Positions 1-10,677 of a DNA stretch of 64,000 nt are shown piece by piece; position 1 is the stretch's first letter; each line of letters starts with the position of its first letter. The stretch lies in assembly GCA_934045075.1 (NCBI GenBank), contig OW203724.1:4179908-4243907 (forward strand). Direction: 5' to 3'. Both the position numbers and the translations under genes were made by a program. This DNA is from Yponomeuta sedellus. Taxonomy: Eukaryota; Arthropoda; Insecta; Lepidoptera; Yponomeutidae. Below the pieces are notes generated by a model. That model did no database searches. It saw nothing but the letters and a program-made list of their open reading frames with translations, and had not been told where the DNA came from.

Positions 1-770
1 TGCAGTTCAGCTGTCTATACAATTCTTCAAACTGACTCAACTGAACGAGGCCTTACACATACTCATAGTTATGATGTCGGTGCCCTCCGAAAATGTAAAA
101 ATATCACCATCTCTGCAACGAATGCTTACTTGGCTCTACTCATCTTTATATAAATGAATCGCACGTAGTCCTACTCGAGATCGTTTCCGAAAACCATTAC
201 CTCCGGCAGAATCTGCAGTTAGGTAAAAACAATTTCGAGAGGGAGGCCAATAGAAGGATTCAGCTGGGCTGGGCAGCGTTTGAGAAACAACGCCGAGTCT
301 TCTCGTCATCCTTACCGCAATGCTTGAAAACGAAAGTTTTCAATCAGTGCGTCCTACCTGTGATGACCAGCCGAGACACTCACGAAAGGGTTGGTCCACT
401 ATTTCAAAGTCGCTCAGCGAGCTATGGAGAGAGTTATGCTTGGATATTCTCTGGAAGATAGGGTTCCCAACGAATGCGTCTGACAGAGAACCAAAGTATC
501 AACATACCTCAGAGAATTAGAAAGCTGAAGTGCCAGTGGGCTGGACATATCTCGCGAAGAACCTACAACCGTTGGAGTAAACGTGTTCTTGAGTGGAGAC
601 CGCGACTCGGCTAACGTAGTGTAGGACGCCCTCCGACCAGGTGGGATGACGATCTGCGAAAAACTGCCGGCAGGTGCTGGATGCGTCAAGCTGAAGACAG
701 AGCGCTATGGCGCTTATTAGGGGAGGGCTATGTCCAGCAGTGGACTAATATAGCCTGATGATGATGATGA
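1..770 (+). mobile_element. RTE-type LINE, 3' fragment (degenerate)
   Basis: From about 195 the broken frames read like the C-terminal tail of an RTE-clade reverse transcriptase. Recognisable pieces are KTKVFNQCVLPVMT near 325, QRAMERVMLGISLEDR near 410, and a WAGH segment near 540. The element ends in a (GAT)n-like tail near 757-770. Stops and frameshifts interrupt every frame, so it is dead. An antisense fragment of the same family lies at 33522-33806. Positions 1-195 show nothing clear and may be more of the element. The host exon begins only at 1051, so this sits in an intron of the BEACH/WD40 gene. Confidence 0.7.
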
Positions 771-1050
771 CGTAGTTACACATAGTTACGTAGTTGTGAT
801 TTCAGCCAAACTGCAAGCCTTTTCACGTCACCGTGTGAGGGTTCTTGCGATAAGTAATGTAAAGTTATAGGACTCGAAGAACACTGGGCTTATTTTAAGA
901 CTACAAATGAGACTGCTCAGAATAAACAAGAAGAAAGATTCGTCAAGAGGTGATGTAGAAATACAAAAAAAAACTATAGTAATTGAAAATGTTGATTTAT
1001 ATATCATAGGACAGAATGAAAGAAATATAAAAATGATACGTTTCCGTCAG
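771..1050 (+). other. intron sequence, no recognised element
   Basis: This AT-rich stretch ends in the splice acceptor TTTCCGTCAG just before 1051. An open frame starting at 907 simply reads through it into the exon. Its first 48 residues have a different composition (K/R/I-rich) from the exon and are interpreted as intron. Confidence 0.5.
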
Positions 1051-4000
1051 GTGGTGGCGGTGGTGACGTGCGCGCTGGGCTCGGGCGCGGCGTTCGTGGG
1101 GCTGCGCTCGGGCCGCGTGCTGGTGCTGCGCGGCGGCGGCGCGCTGGGCGCGGCCGGGCTGCGCGCGCGCTCGCTGGCGCTGCACGCGCACGCCGCCGGC
1201 CTGCTGGCGCTGGCCGCCTGCGCGCGCGCCGCGCTGCTGGCCAGCGCCGGCGCCGACGGCCGCGTCACCCTCTGGGAGCTGCACCGGCTGCAGGTGAGCG
1301 CTCTGCCCTCGCTCGGCCTCGGCCGGCGGCTCCGTGGAGGCACTGTATTTTACGCGTGACGTTAAATAAAGAAACTTCCACGGAACACCATCGAGCGCTC
1401 GCCGCGGTGGGATATGGTAGCCGAGAGAAAACGTCACGAACATGGATATATAAGCAAACTGAACTCTTTTATAATGTTGGCGGGCGGTGGTAGCGGAGCG
1501 GTGTAGAACGCCGGCCTATCGGGAGGTCGTGGGTTCAAACCCCGGCATGTACCAATGACTTTGTTTTCTAAGTTATGTACGTTTGTGAAATTACAGTAGC
1601 AATACCACTCGCCGACTGTGAAGGAAAACATCGTAAGGAAACCCTAGTGTCTGAAGTGTTAACGTACCTCAGCGCTTGCTACGTACAATGGCCCAACTAT
1701 GAGGCTAAGTGCGGAAATCTCAGGTCTAATAAACTAATGTTATTAGTATGCATATGCAGGTTTTTTCCAACCCACTGTAGAGCAGAGAAAGAGAGTGTTT
1801 GAAATATACTATAAATATATATTTTTTTGATTAAGTTATGGATCTCAAGGTTTAGAAGAAGTAATGTATTTGTATACTTTAAGTGAAAACCTGTTAGTAT
1901 CCTAAATAAAGAGAAAAAGAAATACTACCTTCGCCCGTTAAGTGATTAAAAGGCGTGTGGTGGTGTCGCCAGTACCTGCGCTCGCTGCCGGGGCCGGGCG
2001 CGGCGGGCGCGCGCGGGCGCGTGCGCGCGCTGGCCATCAGCCCCACGCTGGCCGACGTGTGCGCGGCCGAGGGCGCGCCGGCCGGCGGCGGCGGCGGCGT
2101 GCTGCGCGTGCACACGTGCAACGGCGCGCCCGTGGCCTGCGTGCCCGTGCCCGAGCCCGTCACCAGCCTCTGCTACTCCACGGCGCCCGAGGGTCAGTCT
2201 CTACGCCATTTCCGTATTTGAATCTGCGTCTTCCACTCGGAATGGATTATATTCATTTTCATGCACTAAGCCGTGATAAGGACAATTTTTAAAACCTGTT
2301 TAGAGGCCAAAAATTCCACCCGTGCCGGGACTCGAACCCGCGAGCGCTGGCTAACCGTGCCAGCATCACTTGTTAGTGCATTAAAAAGAATATAATCATG
2401 TGGGTACAGCGATGTCATTCCGATGTAAAAAACTTAACTGCAACTCAAGGCAGCAAGTGATGCAGGTAACTTCATCCAGATGTTGCTGCCTGTACGTAAT
2501 ATACATATTCATATTCATTTATTAGCGATCATAATGGTGTAATACAATGATGTTACACATGTTTTAAGTCTCAAATTATGGGCCCTGGTCAAGACATTGC
2601 TAAGATAAACTTATTTATATAGCTTAAGATAAGATAACATAAAATTTTATTCTGACAAACATAATGTACGTATAGTACTGTAAAGAGGTTCGAAATTTCA
2701 CTGATGTCGGTAGTCGCCCATTAGCTCAGTTGGGAAAGCGCTGGCACGGTTAGCCAAAGGTCGCGGGTTCGAGTCCCGGCATGGGTGGAATTTTTGGCCT
2801 CTAAATAGGTTTTCGGAATGGATTACCCAAACACAGAGTTGACGTGCATGCGGATGGCGTCATTCCATCTTGCGTATTTTATAGACGCGGACAATTAAAA
2901 AGCGGCTATATGAGTATGCCTCTAGTTCACTAGATATAAACGCTCAGTGTACGTAAACAGTTGTTATTTCACGTAATTTTAACAATGTCTTGTGATTTCA
3001 GAATGAAAGAAAAAATGAACGATTACTGGAGTGAACATACAGTGCGAATAATTTTATTTATTTCTATTTTGGCAATTGACAGTGTTATAAATTGTGCCAA
3101 CTACGGTACAGTTTAAGGCCGGTATTACAGGACGATGCTCAAGCACAGATTGATCTCAGATCGCCCAATCATTACTTGAGCGCTGAATCGATGCTCAAGC
3201 ACTCCCTTTATTTTCAAACAGTTCTTGAGTAGAGATCAGCCAATCACTGCTTAAGTAGAGATTCAGAACTGCAATCAGATTGTCTATGATCAAAGTTTGT
3301 TTTCTATACAAGAAAAATACAAGTGTAGATTTTAATTCCGTTTTACGCATGTTACAAAAACGTGACGATGAAACTTAGTAAATTATGTCAAATATACAGA
3401 GAAAACTAAAATAATGTTTATGTATTCGTAAATAAAATGTTCAAAGTTTCTTTATTTAGTAATTAGTTTGTAATGAACCGTATATTTAAATGAAGCAAAA
3501 CGTCCACGCTTCTTGTTTATTTATTCGCTTTGAGTACAGAACGGAACGTAACAAATGTCGATAAAATAATTCTCTTGACGTCTGTCTATTTAATTAAGTT
3601 TACTAAATTACTAATATCTGTACATAGTCGGTGTGGTTTAATTTGAACATTAATCGCTGTTTTGAAACGAGATGTGAAAAAATGAGAACAAGGAACTTCA
3701 CCATAGTGGAAAGAATCCTCCTTGTGGAACATAAAAAGTCAACTTCACTGCAGTGGAGAGGGTCCTCCTCGTAGAAGACAAAAACTTAACTTCATCGCGG
3801 TGGAGAGGAACCTGCTCATGGAACATAAAACTTCAACTTCACCGCAGTGCAGAGGAACCTGCTCGTTGGACATAAAACTTCAACTTCACCGCAGCGGAGA
3901 GGAACCTGCTTGTTGAACATAAAACTTCAACTTCGTTGCAGTAGAGAGGAACCTCCTCATTGAACATAAAACTTCAACTTCACTGCAGTGAAGAGGAACC

Positions 4001-7000
4001 TGCTAGTTGAACATAAAACTTCAACTTCACTGCAGGGAAGAGGAACCTGCTTGTTGAACATAAAACTTCAACCTCACCGCAGTGGAGAGGAACCTGCTCG
4101 GTAAACATAAAACTTTAACCTCATCGCAGTGGAGAGGAACCTGCTTGTTGAACATAAAACTTCAACTTCACCGCAGTGGAGAGGAACCTGCTCGGTAAAC
4201 ATAAAACTTCAACTTCACCGCAGTGGAGAGGAACCTGCTTGTTGAACATAAAACTTCAACTTCACCGCAGTGGAGAGGAACCTGCTCGGTAAACATAAAA
4301 CTTCAAACTCATCGCAGTGGAGAGGAACCTGCTCGTTGAACACAAAACTTCAACTTCACCACAGTGGAGAGGATCCTCCTCGAGGAAGATAAAAAGACAA
4401 CTTCAACACAGCGGATTTATAGAATATGTGTCAATTATGTTACAAATTTATGAGCAATAAAAAAGCTGAGATTGTTTAACTGATTATTTTATTTATTCCT
4501 CTTTGTGACTGTCTTGTTGGCCTAGCCGCTAAGGCGCTTGGTTACCAAGACCGAGCTTGTGAGTTCGATTCCCACTGTGGGGCTATATATTTGTACAAGT
4601 GACCACAGTCTCGGTGTACTTTCATGTTTGTGACGTTCTTGCCTGGTTATCAAAGTACAGGATATCCTAGTTTGGGACCAGGTGAAGTGATTGTGTTCGT
4701 TATCAACCCTTGTATGTCCCCACTGCTGGGGCACGGGTCTCTTCCTGCATCGCAAGAGGTTAAGCCATACTCTACCACGGGGGCCAAGTCCGGGTTGGTG
4801 GAGGTTTGTAAGACAGTAGCGGGTCTTACAGTCAGAAGTTATCAAGCCGCCCATAAGGCCTTTGACATGGCTTAACGACTGACATTATATGACAGCCGGC
4901 ACCAACGGCTTAACGTACCTTGCGAAGCACGGAAGCGCTCGCGAAGTGATTGTGTTGTGTGAAATTTATTCAATGAAACCACCCCAATATTAATGTAATT
5001 GTTTTTGCACATAAACACTTATTAGAATCCATGCAGTAGGGGTCTTCAGCGTCCCTTAAATGCCTAAGGGGCTGCTGCTATCATTAACTATTTCGTCATT
5101 GTAATCAAGGTTTTCGAATATATGAATTTTGCAATAAACATTCCAAATTGACAATTATAATAACTGGCCGATCGACTCTCAAGCGTGGTTCCGACCACAC
5201 TTGAGTAAATACAGATTTGATCTTTACTTAAGTAGAGATTGCTACCCAAGTATCGTTCTCGAATTAGCTATTACTCAGTTGAGTCGCGCTTGATGAATCT
5301 CGACTCAAGTAACGTTCTAAAATTAAATCCATACTCAAAACTAGTCTTAAGTAGAGATTGGCGCTTGAGTACGCTTCTGTAATACTGGCCTAAGAGTTAG
5401 CCGTTTATGGTAAATAGTACACAATATAACGCATGTTTATGATGATAAGTAAAACATTTGAGCGTTTATACAGATAATAGAGAGAGAAAAAAAAGCATTG
5501 TTAATGTTACTGACATTATTTTTGTGTTACAAAAAGTGATTTACGGTATGTAATAAATGGGGTGCCGTTTAAGCGATCAACAAATATGTAGTTTTGTCTA
5601 GTAATAAAATATTTTCTGTGAGCAAGTAGACTACTTAAATAGAACTTAAGTAGCATATAACTTAAGTAGCTAACCAAATTCAGCAGCAGAAAATTCCAAA
5701 TTATACCTAATATCACAACAAAAATTTACATTGATCAGCAGAATTGATTGAAAATAATACGTGTTGCTTTTTTTTCAAAAACTTTTTGCGATTTTTTGTA
5801 ATAATAATCACTTTATACAACCCAATGGACGCTTGTCCTGGTCCCAAAGTAGGATACCCTGCAATATAGTAACCAAACAAGGACATTGAAGTATGCCCAG
5901 TGGTGGGGGAAGTGGTTGCAGGACGGCGGCGCAGCAGGGAAACAACAGGAACGGTTGATCACATTTTAATTAATACATCGTTAAGACTCCAGTCTCTTAA
6001 CTTCCTTCTTCTAGTCTTACACTAGCTTATATATAATAATCCTACGTGCCTTGGGAGGAGTTGTCTATATTTCAGATACGTGAAGGCATGTGGCGTGATG
6101 ATGTTATTTGCCTATCACAACATCACAAACATGGAAATACACCCAGACAGAAGACATTTCTACAAATCAAATACTGCTGCCTCCAGTGGGAGTCAAACGC
6201 GCGATCGCTGTTTCAGTAGGCAGGCGTTTTAACCGCTAGACTACAATTTAGTTTGGTGATAAATGTTGTCTTTATTTATTTTATTCCAAAAAAGCGTAAT
6301 GATGTCACTGGTCATTGGCGGTAATAATTACTCACCCCCGGTTTTTGGTACACTAACTAGCCATTAATCTAATGTAAAAGTGCATACGAAAAAAAACATT
6401 TGACAGCTGGTTAACATGATTAACAGATTAACAGCTTGTTAGTGTTCGATAAACTGGTCGTAAGTGTCTTCCCGCTGAAATAAACGTTGTTTTTCCTCCT
6501 TAGTTCCTCACCTTGAGATGATCAATAAAAAACCATTGTTATTTTCAAAGTCCGGAATGAGGAGGTTACAGTATTTTCTAAGGTTAACACGAGCACTAGA
6601 CATAATTAAAACTGTTTTTATACGGATTTATGCTCGTTTATAACATTTTTACAATTTTCCAACGTTTCGGAACTTTTACAGGTGCCGTGGTCTCGGATGA
6701 CTGAGGTGACAGGCGTCTTTTTGAAAGCATTAACGGTTAGTTTACTACCCTCGGCAAAAATTACAAAAGTTAATTATGAAGTTACGTTCCAAAATAGGTA
6801 TTTCAATTATTTTATATAAAGTCAACAATATTGAAATTGTAAAAATGTAATAAACGAGCATAAATCCGTATAAAAACAGTTTTAATGAGGAGGTTACATT
6901 AGATCTATTTTTATATTACATTTCCTTTATTTCCCAATAAGAAATATAACACGTCCTTCGTTGTTTACAATGTGTAATTGTTGTTGTAATTGGTAACGTG

Positions 7001-10000
7001 TTGTACCCATTCGTACGTATCGTATGACGGCACCCGGCACCTTCCACCAATTCGGACTTAGCCCCCGTGGTGGAGTATGGCCTATCCGTTCCTCAGGAAG
7101 AGACCTGTGCCCCTCGGCGGGGACATGATGGGTTGGTGATGACGATGATTTATGACGGCAGGCGTGAGCGTGAACTGCGTGGCGGCGGGGCTGGCCAGCG
7201 GCGACGTGCGGCTGTACTCTTCGTGGGACCTGCAGCCGCTCGCACTGCTGCCCAGCGCAGCCGGCGCCGGCGCCGGCCCGCTCGTCAGGTGAGCCCCCAC
7301 CACAGGAGACATTCTGACCATGATTTACAAACACATGCTGGTTTGAAAGAAATTGCGCCTCGAAAAACGTATTTCTTTGTAATCAGAAGTTACTTCACTT
7401 CACCTCCTCAGTCCTGACCTTGAAAGTAATGTGTTATTGTCCAAGGTATCAGGAGGAAAAGTAATTGAAAAAGAAAACTATGGCTCCAACGTGTCATGGT
7501 CGGCTCCGGCCGACTCAATTTATCTTTCACTTGTCTACGCATAACGCATAATGGACTCTTAACAATCTCCCTGTCCGAGAGTCGTGTATGACTCAGCGGA
7601 GTGTATTGGAACAAGTTCGTGAGTCACATTTGACTCATTTTCTTTACATCTTCGAACATACGACTATCTAACTGTGGACGTGGGAAATTGGAATGGAATT
7701 ATATGCGGACAGGGAAGTTGTTAACATATTATGTTAAAATAGAAAAACATTTTGACGTTACGGGACTTCCTACTAATTTGTTGTCGATAATAACAAATTT
7801 AATACAAATATTTTTGCATTACTGTTAAATGAACGATAATTCTGTTTATCGTAATAAACATAGCATTCCATCAAAATATTGCTAACGATTTTTAAATCAC
7901 GGTGTAGTTTAGACGGCTCTTGTGCCTCGCCTCTGTCTCTTTTGATCGCACTACCCGTCGCTGACAAAAAGGACCTTGAAGGACTGTTTGTACGTATTTA
8001 TCTACCATCAAAGCCTCAGATTATATTTAATTTTATTAAAAGTACTTTTCCTTTAGCAACACCTCATCGTCGGTTGTCTGTAAGAAATTGTGCTACATCT
8101 TTTTAGATATTTCATATTTGTTTTATCCTGGTGTACAATAAAGAATATACTTACGTTATCGTGCTTTAACATTCCTTTTTCCTTTCTCATCACTAGGTAC
8201 ATAGTTCTAGTCCATACGAGCAAAAATGTTATTATGAGCATTTCATAACATTATTATTCCGTCCACATTTTCCTAAAACTGAATGAGTAATGCGTGAGTC
8301 TGTGTGATGGATATTTGAAGCTTAATGGTGATTACGATAAGAGTATTAGTGGGTAGTGATTACTTATTTAGATTAACTGGACGTAAGTCTGGTGTTGTAA
8401 TCACTGTAATTCTTCACCACATTAATCATTTGCGAAATGCGTGTTTACACACAGGTGTACTGTATACACACAGGTGTACAATATAATGCATATATACAGG
8501 GTATATCTAAAATTAGATTTGTTTATTGTGTACACCAGAGCGTTTTGCGAATTCAGTAATTTGAATATACAAATTGACTAGTATGATATTTTTAAATATC
8601 GTCGTCGAGGTATACTAGTCCACTGCTGGACATAGCCCTCCCCTAAAGAGCGCTACGCGCCACGATGGGCATTACCACAGGGGGTAATGCCCATAATCCC
8701 CACGCTGGGCATGCGGGTTGGGGATCGCAGTTCGGTGGAGTTGTACTGCAGGGGGCGCTGCTGCCCCCGGTTTGTGTCCCTTAGTCGCCTTTTACGACAC
8801 CCGCGGGAAGAATTGGAAGATTTTTTTAAATATAATAACGGTTAATTAATGGTTTTTACTTTTTTAGTTATTTCAAAAGCACTTTATATAATTTTGCTGT
8901 GGGGCCGAATTATGCGCACCAAATCCTGAGCGATTCCAATCGTCCAACTGTCAAATTCCGTTAAGCGTCAGAACCTCTGGACCAAGTACGATAGTATTTT
9001 CTAAGGTTAACACGAGCAGTAGACATAATTAAAACTGTTTTTATACGGATTTATGCTCGTTTATTACATTTTTTACAATTTTCCAACGTTTCGGCACTTT
9101 TTCAGGTGCCGTGGTCCCGGATGACTGAGGTGACAGGTGTCTTTTAGAAATCATTAACGGTTAGTTTACTACCCTCGGCAAAAATTACAAAAGTTAATTA
9201 TGAAGTTACGTTCCAAAATAGACAAACCAATTATTTTTTATATAAAGTCACCAATATTGATTATTAGTAATTGAAGTTAAAATTAAATTTATAAACAAAT
9301 TACTTTATATGAACTTAAAGATACTGATTATTAATTGAAATTAAATTTATTTTTATTATTTATTCTACAGTCACACTTCTAGCAAGGGGGTCTCATGCAC
9401 TTAAGCACTGGTTCCAAATGTAATAAAACTGTAATAAACGAGCATAAATCCGTATAAAAACAGTTTTAACCAAGTACGATATTTTAATTTTGGAAACTAT
9501 CAAATTACAGTACGTTTTTGATACTATTTGATACCTAAATTCATTTAGTACCTCGATAAATAGTGTAAAAACATGGAAAGAAAGTGGCCGGACATTCTGA
9601 CGTCAGCTTGTCTGGACCACATTTGTGTGGGCAAATTTAAGTACCATAATAAAATGAATTTAAAGCGACCAAAATTTCATTCAACCGTAACTTTTTTCAA
9701 GGAACGCCAAATTAAAACAAAAAAAGAATGTTGAGGTACTAAAAAGGTATTAGATATGTACAAAGAAATAAATAAGTTAAATTGTTTCTAACTATGCAAA
9801 ACAAATGTGGTCCAAAGCTGACGTCAGAATGTCCGGCCACTTTCTTTCCATGTTTTTACACTATTTATCGAGGTACTAAATATTTGAATTTAGGTATCAA
9901 ATAGTATCAAAAAGGTACTGTAATTTGATAGTTTCCAAAATTAAAATATACTAAGTTTATTAAAATACAGAGCACAATCTTACACGAGCATAGAAATATA

Positions 10001-10673
10001 CATCCACAAACGTTTCGTCCAAAGTAATAAAATAATAAAAAAATATACATAAGCACAAAAATATGTCAATAAAAAAATATATTATATGTTGCACGCAAAA
10101 ACACAAACTAAAATTAACTGTCGAGCAAACCGCCCCGAGACATACCCGAGCCAAAGGTTCCCATAACGCTTGCAGCGTTACCCCGCGGCAAAGCGAGGGA
10201 GATCCTCTGCATCAAGTTTGCCCCGGAGCGACAGTCCATGCCGCGGTTCCTCAGGCGACGCCCTAATTCCTTTATAAAGGCCCGTCCCTGGACTCCCCAA
10301 ACCCCCGTAGTTTCAATGGCCAAAGGCACAAAGAAGTAACTACATTAATGTGCTAAAAAATTAAAATATCGTACTTGGTCCAGAGGTTCTGACGCTTACA
10401 TATTCCGTACTAATTTGTCAGATAGACGATTGGAATTTTCCGTTCAGGATTTGGCGCGGGTAATATAGGAACTTATCACCGCTCTAATCGTAGAGTGTGA
10501 ACACGTAATCCTAAGTGAGCAAGTATGAAGGTGGCCGTTGTGGTTGCAGCTTGTGCTACAGCCGCGACGCCGACGTGCTGTTCGGCTGCTACGCGGACGG
10601 CAGCGCGGCGGCGTGGGAGAGCGAGCCGGCGCGCGCGCCGCCGCGGCTGTTTCCCGCGCTCGCGCTGCTCTGA
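1051..10673 (+). CDS. BEACH/WD40 protein, C-terminal WD40 exons (LYST/mauve-like), 5' partial
   Basis: Four exons join in frame: 1051-1293, 1973-2192, 7162-7288 and 10550-10673, giving 237 codons plus TGA at 10671-10673. Phases close at each junction (0/0, 1/1, 2/2), with acceptors ending CAG/AG and donors GTGAGC, GTCAGT and GTGAGC. The product is a run of WD40 blades: SAGADGRVTLWELHRLQ at the end of exon 1, GVLRVHTCNG in exon 2, ASGDVRLYSSWDLQPL in exon 3, and a last blade ADGSAAAWE. In LYST-family proteins the WD40 repeats follow the BEACH domain and act in lysosome and lysosome-related organelle size control. The order 'INV(I/V)AxGLExGxxRLxSxWDL' near the end is what suggested LYST; this match is from memory. 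Other BEACH proteins (neurobeachin, NBEAL, WDFY3) are the alternatives. Exons are extremely GC- and Ala/Gly-rich, unlike the introns. All BEACH-coding exons are upstream of the window. Confidence 0.6.
1479..1740 (+). mobile_element. tRNA-derived SINE, family A
   Basis: The head contains a tRNA-like A box (GGTAGCGGAGCGG) and B box (GGTTCAAACCC near 1531). A conserved body with GAAGGAAAACATCGT follows, then the 3' signature GAGGCTAAGTGCGGAAATCT. The same body recurs at 16385-16655 (antisense) and 44880-45070 (sense), and only its 3' end at 20180-20247. It lies in the intron between the first two visible WD40 exons. Confidence 0.7.
2287..2370 (-). mobile_element. SINE family C, partial copy
   Basis: Antisense fragment of the tRNA-like repeat described at 2678-2815. 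It has the tail signature CTGTTTAGAGGCCAAAAATT, then the B-box region GGGACTCGAACCC, stopping inside the anticodon-arm region. Confidence 0.65.
2678..2815 (+). mobile_element. tRNA-derived SINE, family C (full copy)
   Basis: A tRNA-like fold is visible: acceptor strands CGCCCAT and ATGGGTG can pair, a D-arm follows (AGCTCAGTTGG), then an anticodon-arm stem CTGGC/GCCA(G) and a B box GGTTCGAGTCC. It is always flanked 5' by GTAAAGAGGTTCGAAATTTC and 3' by AATTTTTGGCCTCTAAATAG in the other copies (56440, 63258, 63578, 63868), so it is a SINE and not a functional tRNA gene. Position 33 of the anticodon loop is C rather than U. Confidence 0.75.
2816..3687. other. intron sequence, no recognised gene
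   Basis: AT-rich intron. From about 3118 to 3300 there are repeated motifs of the type CTCAAG/CTTGAG (for example TGAGTAGAGATC). The same motifs return in inverted orientation at 5160-5395, where both parts end near GGCCGGTATTACAG / CTGTAATACTGGCC. This suggests 3115-5395 is bounded by a long, diverged inverted repeat of one DNA element. Confidence 0.4.
3688..4415 (+). repeat. 47-bp minisatellite, about 15 copies
   Basis: Tandem units of 47 bp, each containing ACATAAAACTTCAAC, TTCAC(C/T)GCAGTGGAGAG and GAACCTGCT. Between about 4095 and 4300 two variants (GCTTGTTG and GCTCGGTA) alternate, giving a 94-bp higher-order dimer. Edge units are more diverged, as expected for an array homogenised from its centre. 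A through-reading open frame at 3722-3916 is a by-product. Confidence 0.9.
4507..4690 (+). mobile_element. tRNA-derived SINE, family E
   Basis: Its tRNA-like head has an A box (TGGCCTAGCCGCTAAGGC) and a B box (GTTCGATTCCC). The tail ends in the signature GATATCCTAGTTTGGGACCA. Relatives are at 5820-6240, 10970-11105, 23280-23470 and 60427-60607. Confidence 0.7.
4691..4952 (-). repeat. interspersed LINE-3'-end-like repeat, family B
   Basis: One of about ten copies in the window. Core signatures on this strand read CATACTCCACCACGGGGGCC-like and TTAACGTGCCTTGCGAAGCA. Short copies (7040, 27563, 59718) retain only the end that carries (GAT)n-like microsatellite, so the family is 5'-truncated toward that end. 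That behaviour is typical of a LINE 3' UTR; its sense strand here is minus. The autonomous partner is not identifiable. Confidence 0.7.
4953..5819. other. intron sequence, no gene seen
   Basis: AT-rich. The part 5160-5395 mirrors CTTGAGT-type motifs of 3118-3300 (possible right terminal repeat of a nested DNA element). The rest shows no coding or repeat signature I recognise. Confidence 0.4.
5820..6240 (-). mobile_element. SINE family E, interrupted copy
   Basis: The tail signature CTTGTCCTGGTCCCAAAGTA is at 5835-5860 and the B-box side (CCTCCAGTGGGAGTCAAACG) at 6180-6200. About 200 bp of unrelated sequence (about 5905-6112) separates them, so a second insertion or deletion event split this copy. 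Confidence 0.5.
6241..6565. other. intron sequence, nothing recognised
   Basis: No exon, SINE box or repeat signature was found between the split SINE and the Penelope-like copy. Confidence 0.4.
6568..6883 (-). mobile_element. Penelope-like terminal repeat copy (family D)
   Basis: Bounded by a duplication of about 15 bp (AATGAGGAGGTTACA at 6553-6568 and again after 6883). About 50 bp at each end are inverted copies of each other, containing TATACGGATTTATGCTCGTT. The interior holds the motif AGTGCCGAAACGTTGG (antisense here), the kind of hammerhead-core-like GAAAC motif found in Penelope-like element terminal repeats. There is no coding capacity. Two further copies are at 8996-9466 and 52439-52620. 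Confidence 0.5.
7040..7145 (+). repeat. family B repeat, 3'-end-only copy
   Basis: About 100 bp, ending GGGTTGGTGATGACGATG just 16 bases before exon 3 of the BEACH/WD40 gene (7162). It therefore probably contributes part of that intron's polypyrimidine/branch region. Confidence 0.65.
7289..8600. other. intron sequence, nothing recognised
   Basis: Start of the 3.3-kb intron before the last BEACH/WD40 exon. AT-rich, with no coding pattern on either strand. Confidence 0.4.
8605..8815 (-). repeat. LINE 3'-end repeat (RTE-like terminal motif)
   Basis: Begins with AGTCCACTGCTGGACATAGC, the antisense of the RTE 3' end at 740-755. It then diverges into a different body with CGCCTTTTACGACACCCGCG. 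It looks like a chimeric or related family sharing the same 3' terminus. Confidence 0.5.
8996..9466 (-). mobile_element. Penelope-like terminal repeat copy (family D), nested
   Basis: Inserted in the left arm of the foldback element with a duplicated target ACCAAGTACGATA on both sides. It has the same inverted ends and same CCAACGTTTCGGCACTTTTT motif as the copy at 6568. It is longer internally because of an extra AT-rich segment at about 9270-9420. Confidence 0.6.
9953..10355 (-). mobile_element. LINE-like 3' fragment with C-terminal coding remnant
   Basis: Inserted in the right arm of the foldback element, flanked by a duplicated AATTAAAATAT. The minus strand reads about 70 codons (10329-10114) containing LGRRLRNRG and LMQRISLALPRGNAASVMGT. 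This resembles the C-terminal end seen in a group of retroelement-derived polyproteins, recognised from memory only. The rest is AT-rich 3' sequence. Confidence 0.45.
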
Positions 10674-10677
10674 CCTA

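Larger units (their letters stand above)
8900..10465. mobile_element. foldback (long-TIR) DNA element with two nested insertions
   Basis: Removing the two insertions (8996-9466 and about 9953-10355) leaves a palindrome of roughly 665 bp. Its arms are 8900-8995 plus 9479-9628, and 9803-9952 plus 10356-10465. Matching landmarks are TCAGAACCTCTGGACCAAGT / ACTTGGTCCAGAGGTTCTGA and GGCCGGACATTCTGACGTCA / its complement. The termini (GTGGGGCC..GCGCACCAAATCCTGAGCG) resemble the small MITE at 60040-60166. No transposase is present, so it is non-autonomous. Confidence 0.7.

Noticed and set aside
907..1050. ATG at 907 as the true start of the WD40 gene
   Set aside because: The first 48 codons are intron-like and a good acceptor precedes 1051; WD40 proteins of this family need a BEACH domain upstream.
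2714..2790. Possible functional tRNA gene
   Set aside because: The same tRNA-like unit occurs with identical non-tRNA flanks at several places and has C at position 33, so it is a SINE.
3688..4415. CRISPR-like array
   Set aside because: Units are contiguous 47-bp repeats with no unique spacers, in a eukaryotic intron.
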